DNA of 64,000 nt from an uncultured Prevotellaceae bacterium (GTDB taxonomy: Bacteria; Bacteroidota; Bacteroidia; Bacteroidales; Muribaculaceae), in NCBI GenBank assembly GCA_900320055.1, contig ONQS01000005.1, positions 1 to 64,000 of the forward strand, read 5' to 3'. The notes under the pieces are model-generated. The model ran no database searches. It was not told the origin of the DNA and saw only the letters and a program-made list of their open reading frames with translations. The position numbers and the translations under genes were made by a program. Below, piece by piece: positions 26,571-33,710 of the stretch (positions within the stretch are counted from its first letter, which is position 1; every line of letters starts with the position of its first letter).

Positions 26571-27754
26571 TTTACACATAGTTATTGACAAGTTTTCATG
26601 ATGATGAAGAAAACCATTCTTATTACCTGCCTAATGCTGCTATGCGTAATACCATTGCATGCGCAGCGCATCCAAGTGGTGGATGGCGATGGAACGCCCA
26701 TCCCGTTCGTGACAGTCACAACCACCCAAGGTAAGTACATAGCAAGTACCGATATTGACGGTTGGATTGAGAGTGTTGGCGAAAACACCACTATCCATTT
26801 GTCGCAAGTGGCCTATAAGCCCCTAACGATCGCCGTGGCTGACATCACAGACGGCCGAATCACCCTTGACGAAGCCGGTTATGACCTGCCTGAGGTCGTG
26901 GTTAAGCCCAAGGATCTACTCTATTGCCAGGCCTACTTCCGCGATGTCTATATCGATGACGATGGTCCCATCTACTACCGCGCCGGCGTTATTGACAACG
27001 CCTATGATATCGCAAAAAAAGAGGTGTCCGCTAAGACACACCACCTTTCAAGGGCGCAAAGCGGTTTCTGGAAAGCCCTCTACAGCAGCACATCAGGGCA
27101 GTATGACAAATTCGCAAGATTGCCCGAAGAATCATATTATGATAAAATACGCAGACTTCAACAGAAGGGCACTATCACCCTGACCGATGCCGGTGATGGG
27201 CGACAGATCATTGCCGACAGCATTTGTCAACTGGGTTACATCTACTGGAACGCAGAGGAGCGCACTCGCACGGTGTCTTTCAATTTAAGTACCTACCGTA
27301 ATCACATCGAGAACAAGGAAAAACAGGAAAAAGCCGCTAAAAAGGGTAAAACGTTTGTCCCCGACACCGTCAAACAACAGCGCACTTCGACCACTATTTA
27401 TCAGGTCTATCGCACCGACTCGGTCGGAAACTCAAGAACCGACGACTTCGTGATGTCACAACTCACCGTTATTGGACAGCACAGACATTCAGGCACAGAA
27501 TTCCTCATCCAAGTGCAGTCCTATGCCACCGATTACGCCTACATCGACAAAAAAGAATACAAGCAACAGCGCAAGGACAACGAGGTGGACATGAACATCG
27601 ACGAACTGCGCCGATTCGAGAAAGTCAACAAGATTCCCCCACTGGCTCCGAACATCCAAGAACAGATCAACAAATTCATCAATAAAGACTAAATCCGAAG
27701 AAGAAAAAGTGGAAGGTTCTCTTGATGTAATAGACAATCAACGATAACAGTTTC
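26571..27754 (+). repeat. Tandem duplication unit 2
   Basis: Second copy of the unit at 25172-26355, offset by about 1.4 kb. A third, shorter echo of the trailer ('gacggttcttttgatgtaat', 27792-27811) follows. Confidence 0.85.
26598..27692 (+). CDS. Secreted carboxypeptidase-regulatory-like domain protein, copy 2
   Basis: A 364-residue paralogue of the preceding protein, with the same signal peptide type ('LLCVIPLHAQ'), the same regulatory-like Ig domain and a nearly identical C-terminus ('PPLAPNIQEQINKFINKD'). Differences concentrate between about residues 105 and 320. ATG 26598 aligns with the copy 1 start; the next in-frame ATG at 26601 is an alternative. The two genes probably arose by tandem duplication and then diverged in the centre. 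Function is unknown; secretion to the periplasm or surface is inferred from the signal peptide. Confidence 0.7.
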   Translation: MMMKKTILITCLMLLCVIPLHAQRIQVVDGDGTPIPFVTVTTTQGKYIASTDIDGWIESVGENTTIHLSQVAYKPLTIAVADITDGRITLDEAGYDLPEVVVKPKDLLYCQAYFRDVYIDDDGPIYYRAGVIDNAYDIAKKEVSAKTHHLSRAQSGFWKALYSSTSGQYDKFARLPEESYYDKIRRLQQKGTITLTDAGDGRQIIADSICQLGYIYWNAEERTRTVSFNLSTYRNHIENKEKQEKAAKKGKTFVPDTVKQQRTSTTIYQVYRTDSVGNSRTDDFVMSQLTVIGQHRHSGTEFLIQVQSYATDYAYIDKKEYKQQRKDNEVDMNIDELRRFEKVNKIPPLAPNIQEQINKFINKD

Positions 27755-27922
27755 ATTTGCGCCTCCCAAAATCTTTAAAATGTAAAATGGGGACGGTTCT
27801 TTTGATGTAATTTTTCAGGCAGTTGTTAAGAATCACTTAACAACCCAGCGTTATTTCAATACATTCGTTATCAACGAATTGCGCTTCCTTGCATAGGTTT
27901 GTATTGATGAGGTAGCAAAAAA

Positions 27923-28043
27923 CTACAATGCGTTGCCCATGTAGGTGGGGCGGTCGAGGTTACGATGAGGCTGATGTGCGCCCCATGATGCTGTGGTCGA
28001 GGACATCGGCGGAGCCTTCGAGGTCAGCGATGGTGCGGGCAAC
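27923..28043 (-). pseudogene. C-terminal fragment of a YifB/ComM-like Mg-chelatase AAA ATPase gene
   Basis: On the minus strand, 28043-27974 reads 'VARTIADLEGSADVLDHSIMG'-type sequence. After one frameshift it continues as 'RNLDRPTYMGNAL' and a stop (27923-27925). This order is the conserved C-terminus of the YifB/ComM family ('KVARTIADLEG ... RNLDR'). The 5' part is missing: the frame hits a stop immediately upstream, where the IS remnant begins. Only about 40 codons remain, so it is non-functional. Confidence 0.6.
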
Positions 28044-28044
28044 T

Positions 28045-28224
28045 TTACACTATGGTACCTAGCCACAGGTCTCGAAGGAATTCGGTGGCCGGTATGACCA
28101 TGTATAAAAGTAGTACCTCGATGATGACTGACTCAAAACTTTTGCTTAACTTTGACACGCAATCGTGCAAGGCCTCCTTGCAGATGCCCGTATATTGGTC
28201 GAGTGCTTCTGAAATATATCTCAT
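28045..28224 (-). pseudogene. N-terminal fragment of the same IS transposase
   Basis: From ATG 28224 the minus strand encodes the same start as the pseudogene at 23154 ('MRYISEALDQYTGI'), in frame as far as 'EVLLLYMVIP'. It then runs into unrelated sequence up to a stop at 28045-28047, abutting the yifB-like fragment. Nothing downstream of this N-terminal part is present here. The stretch 27755-28349 otherwise holds the yifB fragment and no intact gene. Confidence 0.75.
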
Positions 28225-28269
28225 ATCTTAGCAGTGTTTGGCGACCACTAAGTTGCTGAATATCAAGCA
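28091..28269. repeat. IS remnant, right copy of a direct repeat
   Basis: Direct repeat partner of 23019-23199, same orientation and about 5 kb apart. It contains the IS terminus and the first ~45 codons of the transposase. Confidence 0.85.
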
Positions 28270-28349
28270 CTTGACCAAATTTTATTAGTTATATATTGTT
28301 AAAATAACTCATTGATTTTCAAACATTTAAATTAATTATTAACTAAGTA

Positions 28350-28991
28350 TTGATCATGAGAAGTATTGTTTTATCAAGCATTTATTTGTTAATTGTTATC
28401 TTGGTATCATCTTGTGTAAGTCAAGTTCAAGAGAGCAAGAATGAGAATCAGGCATACGTAGATTGCGACCAATTATACAATAATGCAGTCTATTATATTG
28501 GTAGGTATCAGTCTAATAATACTAATAAGGATTATTTACGCCAAGCATTATTATGTGTTGACAGTATAAACTGTGATGATTATATGACTCATGTATTCGG
28601 AATTAAATTCTTTGTGCTCATCAATCTCAAAGAATTCGATGAATGTTACGAATTGATTCAGAAAGCAAATGATTCAGTTTTTCCATATCCGTATTCAAGA
28701 GAGATGTGTCAGAAACTGCTTGACGCGAAGTGTTATGAAGCAAAAGGTAAAACAGAAAAGATGAAAGAATCATTTGATGATGCAGAAGCACTAGTTATTA
28801 CTTACATTAAAGAGCATAAGACAAAGGAATCTTTGTTTGATTATAGAGCAATACTCCTTTACGAGGGGTTATCAGACAAAGAAAAGGAAGTGAAATGGAA
28901 TCATTTAAAAGAAATGAATCTTGTTGACAGCCTTTGGATTGATTATTTAATAGAAAAGCCTGTTTATGATTCCAATTCATCGGTAAACTGA
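28350..28991 (+). CDS. AT-rich orphan lipoprotein, helical
   Basis: I recognise no family. The 213-residue product starts with a lipoprotein signal ('LLIVILVSSCVSQVQ', Cys about residue 22-24) and continues as a mostly helical, Cys- and Tyr-containing protein ('CDQLYNNAVYYIGRYQ', 'CYELIQKANDSVFPY', 'DAKCYEAKGKTEKMKESF') suggestive of tetratricopeptide-like helices. Base composition and codon use are clearly more AT-rich than the neighbours (many TTA, AAT, AAA codons), so recent transfer is likely. ATG 28350 or 28356 may be the start. It stands alone next to an IS remnant, and 600 nt of non-coding sequence follow. Confidence 0.55.
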   Translation: MIMRSIVLSSIYLLIVILVSSCVSQVQESKNENQAYVDCDQLYNNAVYYIGRYQSNNTNKDYLRQALLCVDSINCDDYMTHVFGIKFFVLINLKEFDECYELIQKANDSVFPYPYSREMCQKLLDAKCYEAKGKTEKMKESFDDAEALVITYIKEHKTKESLFDYRAILLYEGLSDKEKEVKWNHLKEMNLVDSLWIDYLIEKPVYDSNSSVN

Positions 28992-29537
28992 AAGTTAATT
29001 GATAATACTCTATAATTGATCTGTTTTTGACAACAATAATAAATCGACCCAGAACAACGGTTAATAATTGGATTGCATTGGTGAGTATGATGATAATAGA
29101 TTTTGAATAATCAAGTAAATGATTGGACTGTATCAGACTTCTTATTTGAATCATTCAATGGCACTTCTCAAATGAAGTGAATTAGCGAGATGTTACGAGT
29201 GGCGATGACAGGATACGACAGTAAATATCAAGGTGCTTATAGGGTTTACCCGATAAATGGTGAGGGATGAGCGTGGGCGCTGCAAAACTCAGCCGTCGTG
29301 GCTATGGTCGGCCTATCGGCTGAAAAAAATAAGAATACTATAATAAACATTGAATTAGTTCAATTTTAATACGAATTTTTGCTTGATTTGGCTTCGCTGA
29401 ACTAAAGGCTCTTGTCCGTAAAGCCGATTTTTAAAAAACCGCATCGAGTTTCGCAACACTCACTGCTTGCCGCCACTAATTCTCTGCTGAGCCGTTTTAA
29501 GTCAGGGCTATTGCATGCGGCACATCATTTTTTTTGC
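28992..29537. other. Non-coding, AT-rich stretch
   Basis: No open frame with a recognisable product, RNA gene or clear repeat is visible. A weak inverted repeat (CAGCCG near 29290, CGGCTG near 29317, followed by AAAAAAT) was seen but is not a convincing terminator. The stretch is probably eroded accessory DNA. Confidence 0.4.
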
Positions 29538-29545
29538 TACCTTTG
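29538..29545 (+). promoter_or_regulatory. Likely -7 element of the endonuclease/phosphatase gene
   Basis: TACCTTTG matches the Bacteroidetes -7 consensus, 48 nt upstream of the start codon. The nearest TTG (29511-29513) is 24 nt away, longer than the usual 19-21. Confidence 0.5.
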
Positions 29546-29592
29546 TGAATTCAATCCTCATGATTATATGATTATAAGCCACCAGTAGAGAA

Positions 29593-30510
29593 ATGAGACG
29601 TTTTTCTTTGTTACTATCATTGATTGCCATAGCGGCCCTTGAATTGTCGGCGCAGATGCTCGTCGGTTCCTATAACATCAGATACAAAAACGACGGGGAC
29701 AGTGCCCGTGGAGATGTGTGGGCCAAGCGTTGCCAAGTGATTTGCGATCAAATCAACTTCATGTCTCCTGACATCTTTGGTGCTCAAGAGGTGTTGCACA
29801 CGCAGTTGTGTGACCTGCTTGATCGACTCGATGGATATGACTACATCGGCGTGGGACGTGACGACGGCAAGATGGCTGGCGAGTATGCCGCAATCTTTTA
29901 CAAGACAGACAGGCTGCGCCTGCTCGACCAGGGTAACTTCTGGCTCAGCGAGACGCCCGACCGTCCCGGGCTGGGATGGGACGCCGCCTGTGTGCGCATC
30001 TGCACGTGGGGTAAGTTTGCCCGCCAGACGGGAACTAACGACGAAGCATTCTACTTCTTCAACCTTCACATGGACCACGTGGGCGTAATGGCAAGGCATG
30101 AAGCCGCCAAACTGATCGTGAGCCGTATCGGCCAGATTGCGAAGGGCGCGCCCGTGATCATCACCGGTGACTTCAATGTGGATCAAAACGACGAGATATA
30201 CGGCATCTTTACCGATTCGGGCCTCCTGAAGGATGCTTATCATGTGTCCCGTCTGCGTTTTGCCGAGAATGGCACCTTCAATTCATTTGACCCCGACTTG
30301 TATACCGAGAGCCGTATCGATCACGTCTTTGTATCGCCCGATACACGGGTCGATGCCTATGGCGTTATGACCAATAGTTACTGGACGCCGACAGCCCAAT
30401 CCGACTCGCTGCTCAAGGCTGCCGATGCCCCGCAGCAGATCAGTTTCGGCCGTTACTCCAGACGCTTGCCGTCGGACCACTATCCGGTATTCGTCCGCTT
30501 GGGACTCTAA
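29593..30510 (+). CDS. Secreted endonuclease/exonuclease/phosphatase-fold protein
   Basis: A 305-residue protein of the EEP superfamily (DNase I, sphingomyelinase, phosphatases). A signal peptide ('LLLSLIAIAALELSAQ') sends it to the periplasm or outside. Active-site landmarks are clear: 'VGSYNIRY' (Asn), 'DIFGAQEVLH' (Glu, metal), 'HMDHVGVMAR' (His), 'ITGDFNVDQND' (Asp/Asn) and 'LPSDHYPVFVRL' (terminal Asp-His). The many Bacteroidetes members of this group are secreted and of unknown substrate; phosphodiester or sugar-phosphate cleavage is the likely chemistry. It appears to be a single-gene unit. Confidence 0.87.
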   Translation: MRRFSLLLSLIAIAALELSAQMLVGSYNIRYKNDGDSARGDVWAKRCQVICDQINFMSPDIFGAQEVLHTQLCDLLDRLDGYDYIGVGRDDGKMAGEYAAIFYKTDRLRLLDQGNFWLSETPDRPGLGWDAACVRICTWGKFARQTGTNDEAFYFFNLHMDHVGVMARHEAAKLIVSRIGQIAKGAPVIITGDFNVDQNDEIYGIFTDSGLLKDAYHVSRLRFAENGTFNSFDPDLYTESRIDHVFVSPDTRVDAYGVMTNSYWTPTAQSDSLLKAADAPQQISFGRYSRRLPSDHYPVFVRLGL

Positions 30511-30593
30511 CGAAATCGGCACACGGGCGATAAAAAATCGTTTCTTAACTTTAATTAATCATCGGCCCGGCCCCAAAAGTGCCAAAAAAGAAT

Positions 30594-30601
30594 TACCTTT
30601 G
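30594..30601 (+). promoter_or_regulatory. Likely -7 element of the nrnA-DUF4827-glmM run
   Basis: TACCTTTG, 31 nt upstream of the nrnA start; no -33 TTTG at the proper spacing. Confidence 0.45.
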
Positions 30602-30632
30602 CCAACTGATGCGATAAATTATAGGTAAGTCA

Positions 30633-31691
30633 ATGATCAGTCCAATAATAGACGAAACGACAATCAACCGCCTGCGTGCCCTCATCAATGGCGCGGGGCG
30701 CATTGCTATCACTTGCCACAAGTCGCCCGACGGCGATGCTCTGGGAGCATCGTTGGCGTTGTGCCATGTGCTCAGGAGGCTTGGCAAGAATGCGTCGGTC
30801 GTTACGCCCGACATGCCTCCTAAGGCGCTAGAGTTTGTGCCTGGACTGAGAGACATCGCGGTTTTTACCAAGCATGAGTTGAGATCCCGCAACATACTCA
30901 CTGAGGCCCAACTCATCTTCTGCCTTGACTTCAATTCCATGAAGCGCATCGACCGCTTGGCCGAGTTGGTAGAGCCGCTCAAGGCGCCGCGTGTGCTCAT
31001 CGATCACCATCTTGACCCGGATGATGAGTTTGATGTCACGATTTCATTTCCGGAGGCATCGTCGACCTGTGAACTCGTCTTCAGAACCCTGATGCAGATG
31101 GGGCTGCTGCGCTACATGGACCGTCAGGCCGCCAGTTGCCTGTATGTGGGACTATTGACCGACACGGGCGGTTTTGCCTACAGTTGTGACAATCCGGAGT
31201 TTTACGAGATAGTCGCCTCCATCATGCGACGCAGGTTTGACCGCATCACCCTCTACAACAAGGCGATGAACACCTTCAGTGCCGATAGCCTGCGCCTGCA
31301 GGGATATGCCATCAGTGAGAAGATGCGGCTCTTTCCCGAACAGGGCGCCGCGCTCATCGTGCTGAGCAAGGAAGAACTAGAACGCTTCAATTACAGCCGC
31401 GGCGACACCGAGACGCTGGTCAACAGGCCGCTGGCCATACCGGAGATCTACTGGAGCGTATTCCTTCGGGAGGATCCCGACCGCGTCAAGGTCTCCTGCC
31501 GATCGCAAGGCGACTTCTCGGTGAGTGACATCTGCAACCGCTACTTTGGCGGCGGTGGCCACCAGAACGCCGCTGGCGGTGAAGTGTGCGGCACACTCGA
31601 CGAGGCGGTATCCATTTTCTATCAAGTGCTGGCCGACTTGTTTCCCAGCGCCGATATCAACAACGATTCAACTACATCAAATCAACAATAA
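30633..31691 (+). CDS. nrnA: DHH-family oligoribonuclease/pAp phosphatase (NrnA-like)
   Basis: NrnA-type enzymes degrade nano-RNAs and dephosphorylate 3',5'-pAp, and some hydrolyse linear cyclic-di-nucleotide products. The 352-residue protein has the DHH domain with 'CHKSPDGDALGASLAL', 'FCLDFNS' and the signature 'LIDHHLDPDD', and a C-terminal DHHA1 domain with the glycine-rich 'FGGGGHQNAAGG' substrate loop. The length is near that of the family. Its stop codon TAA ends at 31691, the first base of the next gene's ATG, so translation is coupled. Confidence 0.9.
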   Translation: MISPIIDETTINRLRALINGAGRIAITCHKSPDGDALGASLALCHVLRRLGKNASVVTPDMPPKALEFVPGLRDIAVFTKHELRSRNILTEAQLIFCLDFNSMKRIDRLAELVEPLKAPRVLIDHHLDPDDEFDVTISFPEASSTCELVFRTLMQMGLLRYMDRQAASCLYVGLLTDTGGFAYSCDNPEFYEIVASIMRRRFDRITLYNKAMNTFSADSLRLQGYAISEKMRLFPEQGAALIVLSKEELERFNYSRGDTETLVNRPLAIPEIYWSVFLREDPDRVKVSCRSQGDFSVSDICNRYFGGGGHQNAAGGEVCGTLDEAVSIFYQVLADLFPSADINNDSTTSNQQ

Positions 31692-32269
31692 TGAAGAAAA
31701 TCCTTAACACTACAGCGATTTTGTCCTTGTTAGCCCTCGTTCTGCTCACCGCTTGTAACGAGGATCAGTCCTATGCCGACAGGCTCAACGACGAGCGTAA
31801 CGCTGTCAACGCCTATCTGGCCAACCACCGTGTGGTCATGTCCATTCCCGAGGATTCGGTGTTTGAGGTGGGCCCCGATGCCCCGTTCTACAGGGTTGAT
31901 GCGGATGGTAATGTTTATATGCAGGTGATCAATGCAGGTGACCGTGTCGGTGACCGCGCCAAGGTCAACGAGCCCATCTATTTCCGTTACTCGCGTTACA
32001 ATCTGTCCACCTGGTACTCCAACGGCAAGTTGACCGTTACCGACGGCAACGAGAACGCCATGGACGCCAGTGCTTGCACATTCAACTTCAAGGACTACAC
32101 GCTGCCCTCATCCGCACAGTGGGGATATGGATTGCAGTATCCCTTGCTGTTTCTGGGCGTGGAGTGTGAGGTCAACATGGTTGTCAAGTCTCAGTATGGT
32201 CTCACCAACGAGATATCCTACGTGACCCCATTCCTGTTCCACGTGCGTTACTTCCACAGTCAGATTTAA
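31691..32269 (+). CDS. DUF4827-type lipoprotein
   Basis: A 192-residue lipoprotein (signal 'LSLLALVLLTACNEDQS', Cys about 21) resembling the Bacteroidales DUF4827 family. The first part is helical ('YADRLNDERNAVNAYLANHRVV'); the rest is beta-rich ('GPDAPFYRVDADGNVYMQV', 'PIYFRYSRYNLSTWY') and looks somewhat like the FKBP-type peptidyl-prolyl isomerase fold, though I see no proof of activity. ATG 31691 is chosen because it gives a full lipoprotein signal and overlaps the nrnA stop by one base. It lies between nrnA and glmM on the same strand. Confidence 0.75.
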   Translation: MKKILNTTAILSLLALVLLTACNEDQSYADRLNDERNAVNAYLANHRVVMSIPEDSVFEVGPDAPFYRVDADGNVYMQVINAGDRVGDRAKVNEPIYFRYSRYNLSTWYSNGKLTVTDGNENAMDASACTFNFKDYTLPSSAQWGYGLQYPLLFLGVECEVNMVVKSQYGLTNEISYVTPFLFHVRYFHSQI

Positions 32270-32291
32270 CTTTTCACTCATCACAATTATC

Positions 32292-33677
32292 ATGTCACTT
32301 ATTAAGTCAATTTCAGGCATCCGTGGCACCATCGGTGGTCCCGCGGGTGATGGCCTGACCCCTCTGGATATCGTCAAGTTCACCTCGGCTTATGCCACGT
32401 TTATGCGTCGCAATTCGCCCGTCAAGTCCAACGTCATCGTCGTTGGCCGCGATGCGCGCTTGTCGGGGCGCATGGTGCTCAATACCGTGATCGGCACGCT
32501 CACGGGCATGGGCTTTGATGTGGTCAACATCGGCTTGGCGACTACGCCTACCACCGAGTTGGCTGTCGTGGGCGAGAAGGCTTGTGGCGGCATCATCATC
32601 ACGGCGTCGCACAATCCCAAGCAGTGGAATGCCCTGAAATTGCTCAATCACAACGGCGAATTTCTCACCGATGCCGAGGGCAAGGAGGTGCTCAGACTGG
32701 CCGAGGCCGAAGATTTTGACTATGCCGACGTCGATCACCTGGGCCGTGAGCAGAAGAATTACACCTGGTTGCGGCGCCACATCGACCAGGTGCTGGCGCT
32801 TGACCTAGTGGATGTCGAAGCCATCCGCAAGCGGGACTTCACCGTAGCCGTCGATGCCGTCAATTCGGTGGGCGGCATCGCGATTCCTCAGTTGCTGGAG
32901 GCCCTTGGCGTCAACAAGATTCAGAAACTGTACTGTGAACCCACCGGCAACTTTGGCCACACGCCTGAGCCCATTCCCGAGAATCTGACCGCCATCAGCG
33001 ACCTGATGCGCCAGGGTGTGGCAGATGTGGGCTTTGTCGTCGACCCCGATGTGGATCGTCTTGCTATTATCATGGAGAATGGCGAATTCTTTGTCGAGGA
33101 ATACACCCTTGTCGCCGTTGCCGACTATGTGCTCTCGCACACGCCAGGCGCTACCGTGAGCAACCTGTCGTCGTCACGCGCGTTACGTGATGTCACCCAC
33201 AAGCATGGCTGCTCCTACACGGCCGCAGCAGTGGGTGAGGTCAATGTCACGACCGAAATGCGCCGCACGGGCGCCGTCATTGGTGGAGAGGGCAACGGTG
33301 GCGTGATTTATCCCGCTAGCCACTACGGCCGCGACGCCCTTGTGGGCGTGGCTTTGTTCCTGTCGCTGCTGGCAAAGAGCGGCATGACCGTCAGCCAACT
33401 TAAGCAGACCTACCCTCAGTACAGTATTGCCAAAAACCGCCTTGAACTCAAGCCTGGCATGGACATCGACGCCATCCTCAAAGCGGTCGAGAAGCATTAT
33501 CAGGGAGAACGCGTCACCACCATCGACGGCGTCAAGATCGACTTCGACGACGCTTGGGTGCATCTGCGCAAGAGCAACACCGAGCCCATCATCCGCATCT
33601 ATAGCGAGGCCCACACCATGGCCCAAGCCGAGCGCCTGGCACAAGATGTCAAGCAGATGGTGATGTCGATGATCTGA
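32292..33677 (+). CDS. glmM: Phosphoglucosamine mutase
   Basis: Interconverts glucosamine-6-phosphate and glucosamine-1-phosphate for UDP-GlcNAc, and so for peptidoglycan and lipid A. The 461-residue protein of the alpha-D-phosphohexomutase family shows the phosphoserine loop 'ITASHNPKQWN', the metal loop 'DPDVDRLAI' and the sugar-binding 'GGEGNGGVI' segment, with the C-terminal phosphate loop 'RKSNTEPIIRIYSEA'. The sugar loop 'GEGNGG' fits GlmM or related phosphomannomutases; a broader hexomutase specificity cannot be excluded. It is the last gene of the nrnA run and convergent with comEC. Confidence 0.85.
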   Translation: MSLIKSISGIRGTIGGPAGDGLTPLDIVKFTSAYATFMRRNSPVKSNVIVVGRDARLSGRMVLNTVIGTLTGMGFDVVNIGLATTPTTELAVVGEKACGGIIITASHNPKQWNALKLLNHNGEFLTDAEGKEVLRLAEAEDFDYADVDHLGREQKNYTWLRRHIDQVLALDLVDVEAIRKRDFTVAVDAVNSVGGIAIPQLLEALGVNKIQKLYCEPTGNFGHTPEPIPENLTAISDLMRQGVADVGFVVDPDVDRLAIIMENGEFFVEEYTLVAVADYVLSHTPGATVSNLSSSRALRDVTHKHGCSYTAAAVGEVNVTTEMRRTGAVIGGEGNGGVIYPASHYGRDALVGVALFLSLLAKSGMTVSQLKQTYPQYSIAKNRLELKPGMDIDAILKAVEKHYQGERVTTIDGVKIDFDDAWVHLRKSNTEPIIRIYSEAHTMAQAERLAQDVKQMVMSMI

Positions 33678-33710
33678 TCTTATTGCCAACAATCATCGCC
33701 GCTGGCCCCC

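Noticed and set aside
29289..29330. Terminator or small RNA at the CAGCCG/CGGCTG inverted repeat
   Set aside because: The stem is short, the loop long, and no gene ends nearby on a suitable strand.
33678..33710. Terminator between glmM and comEC
   Set aside because: Only 33 nt separate the convergent genes and no hairpin with a T tract is visible.
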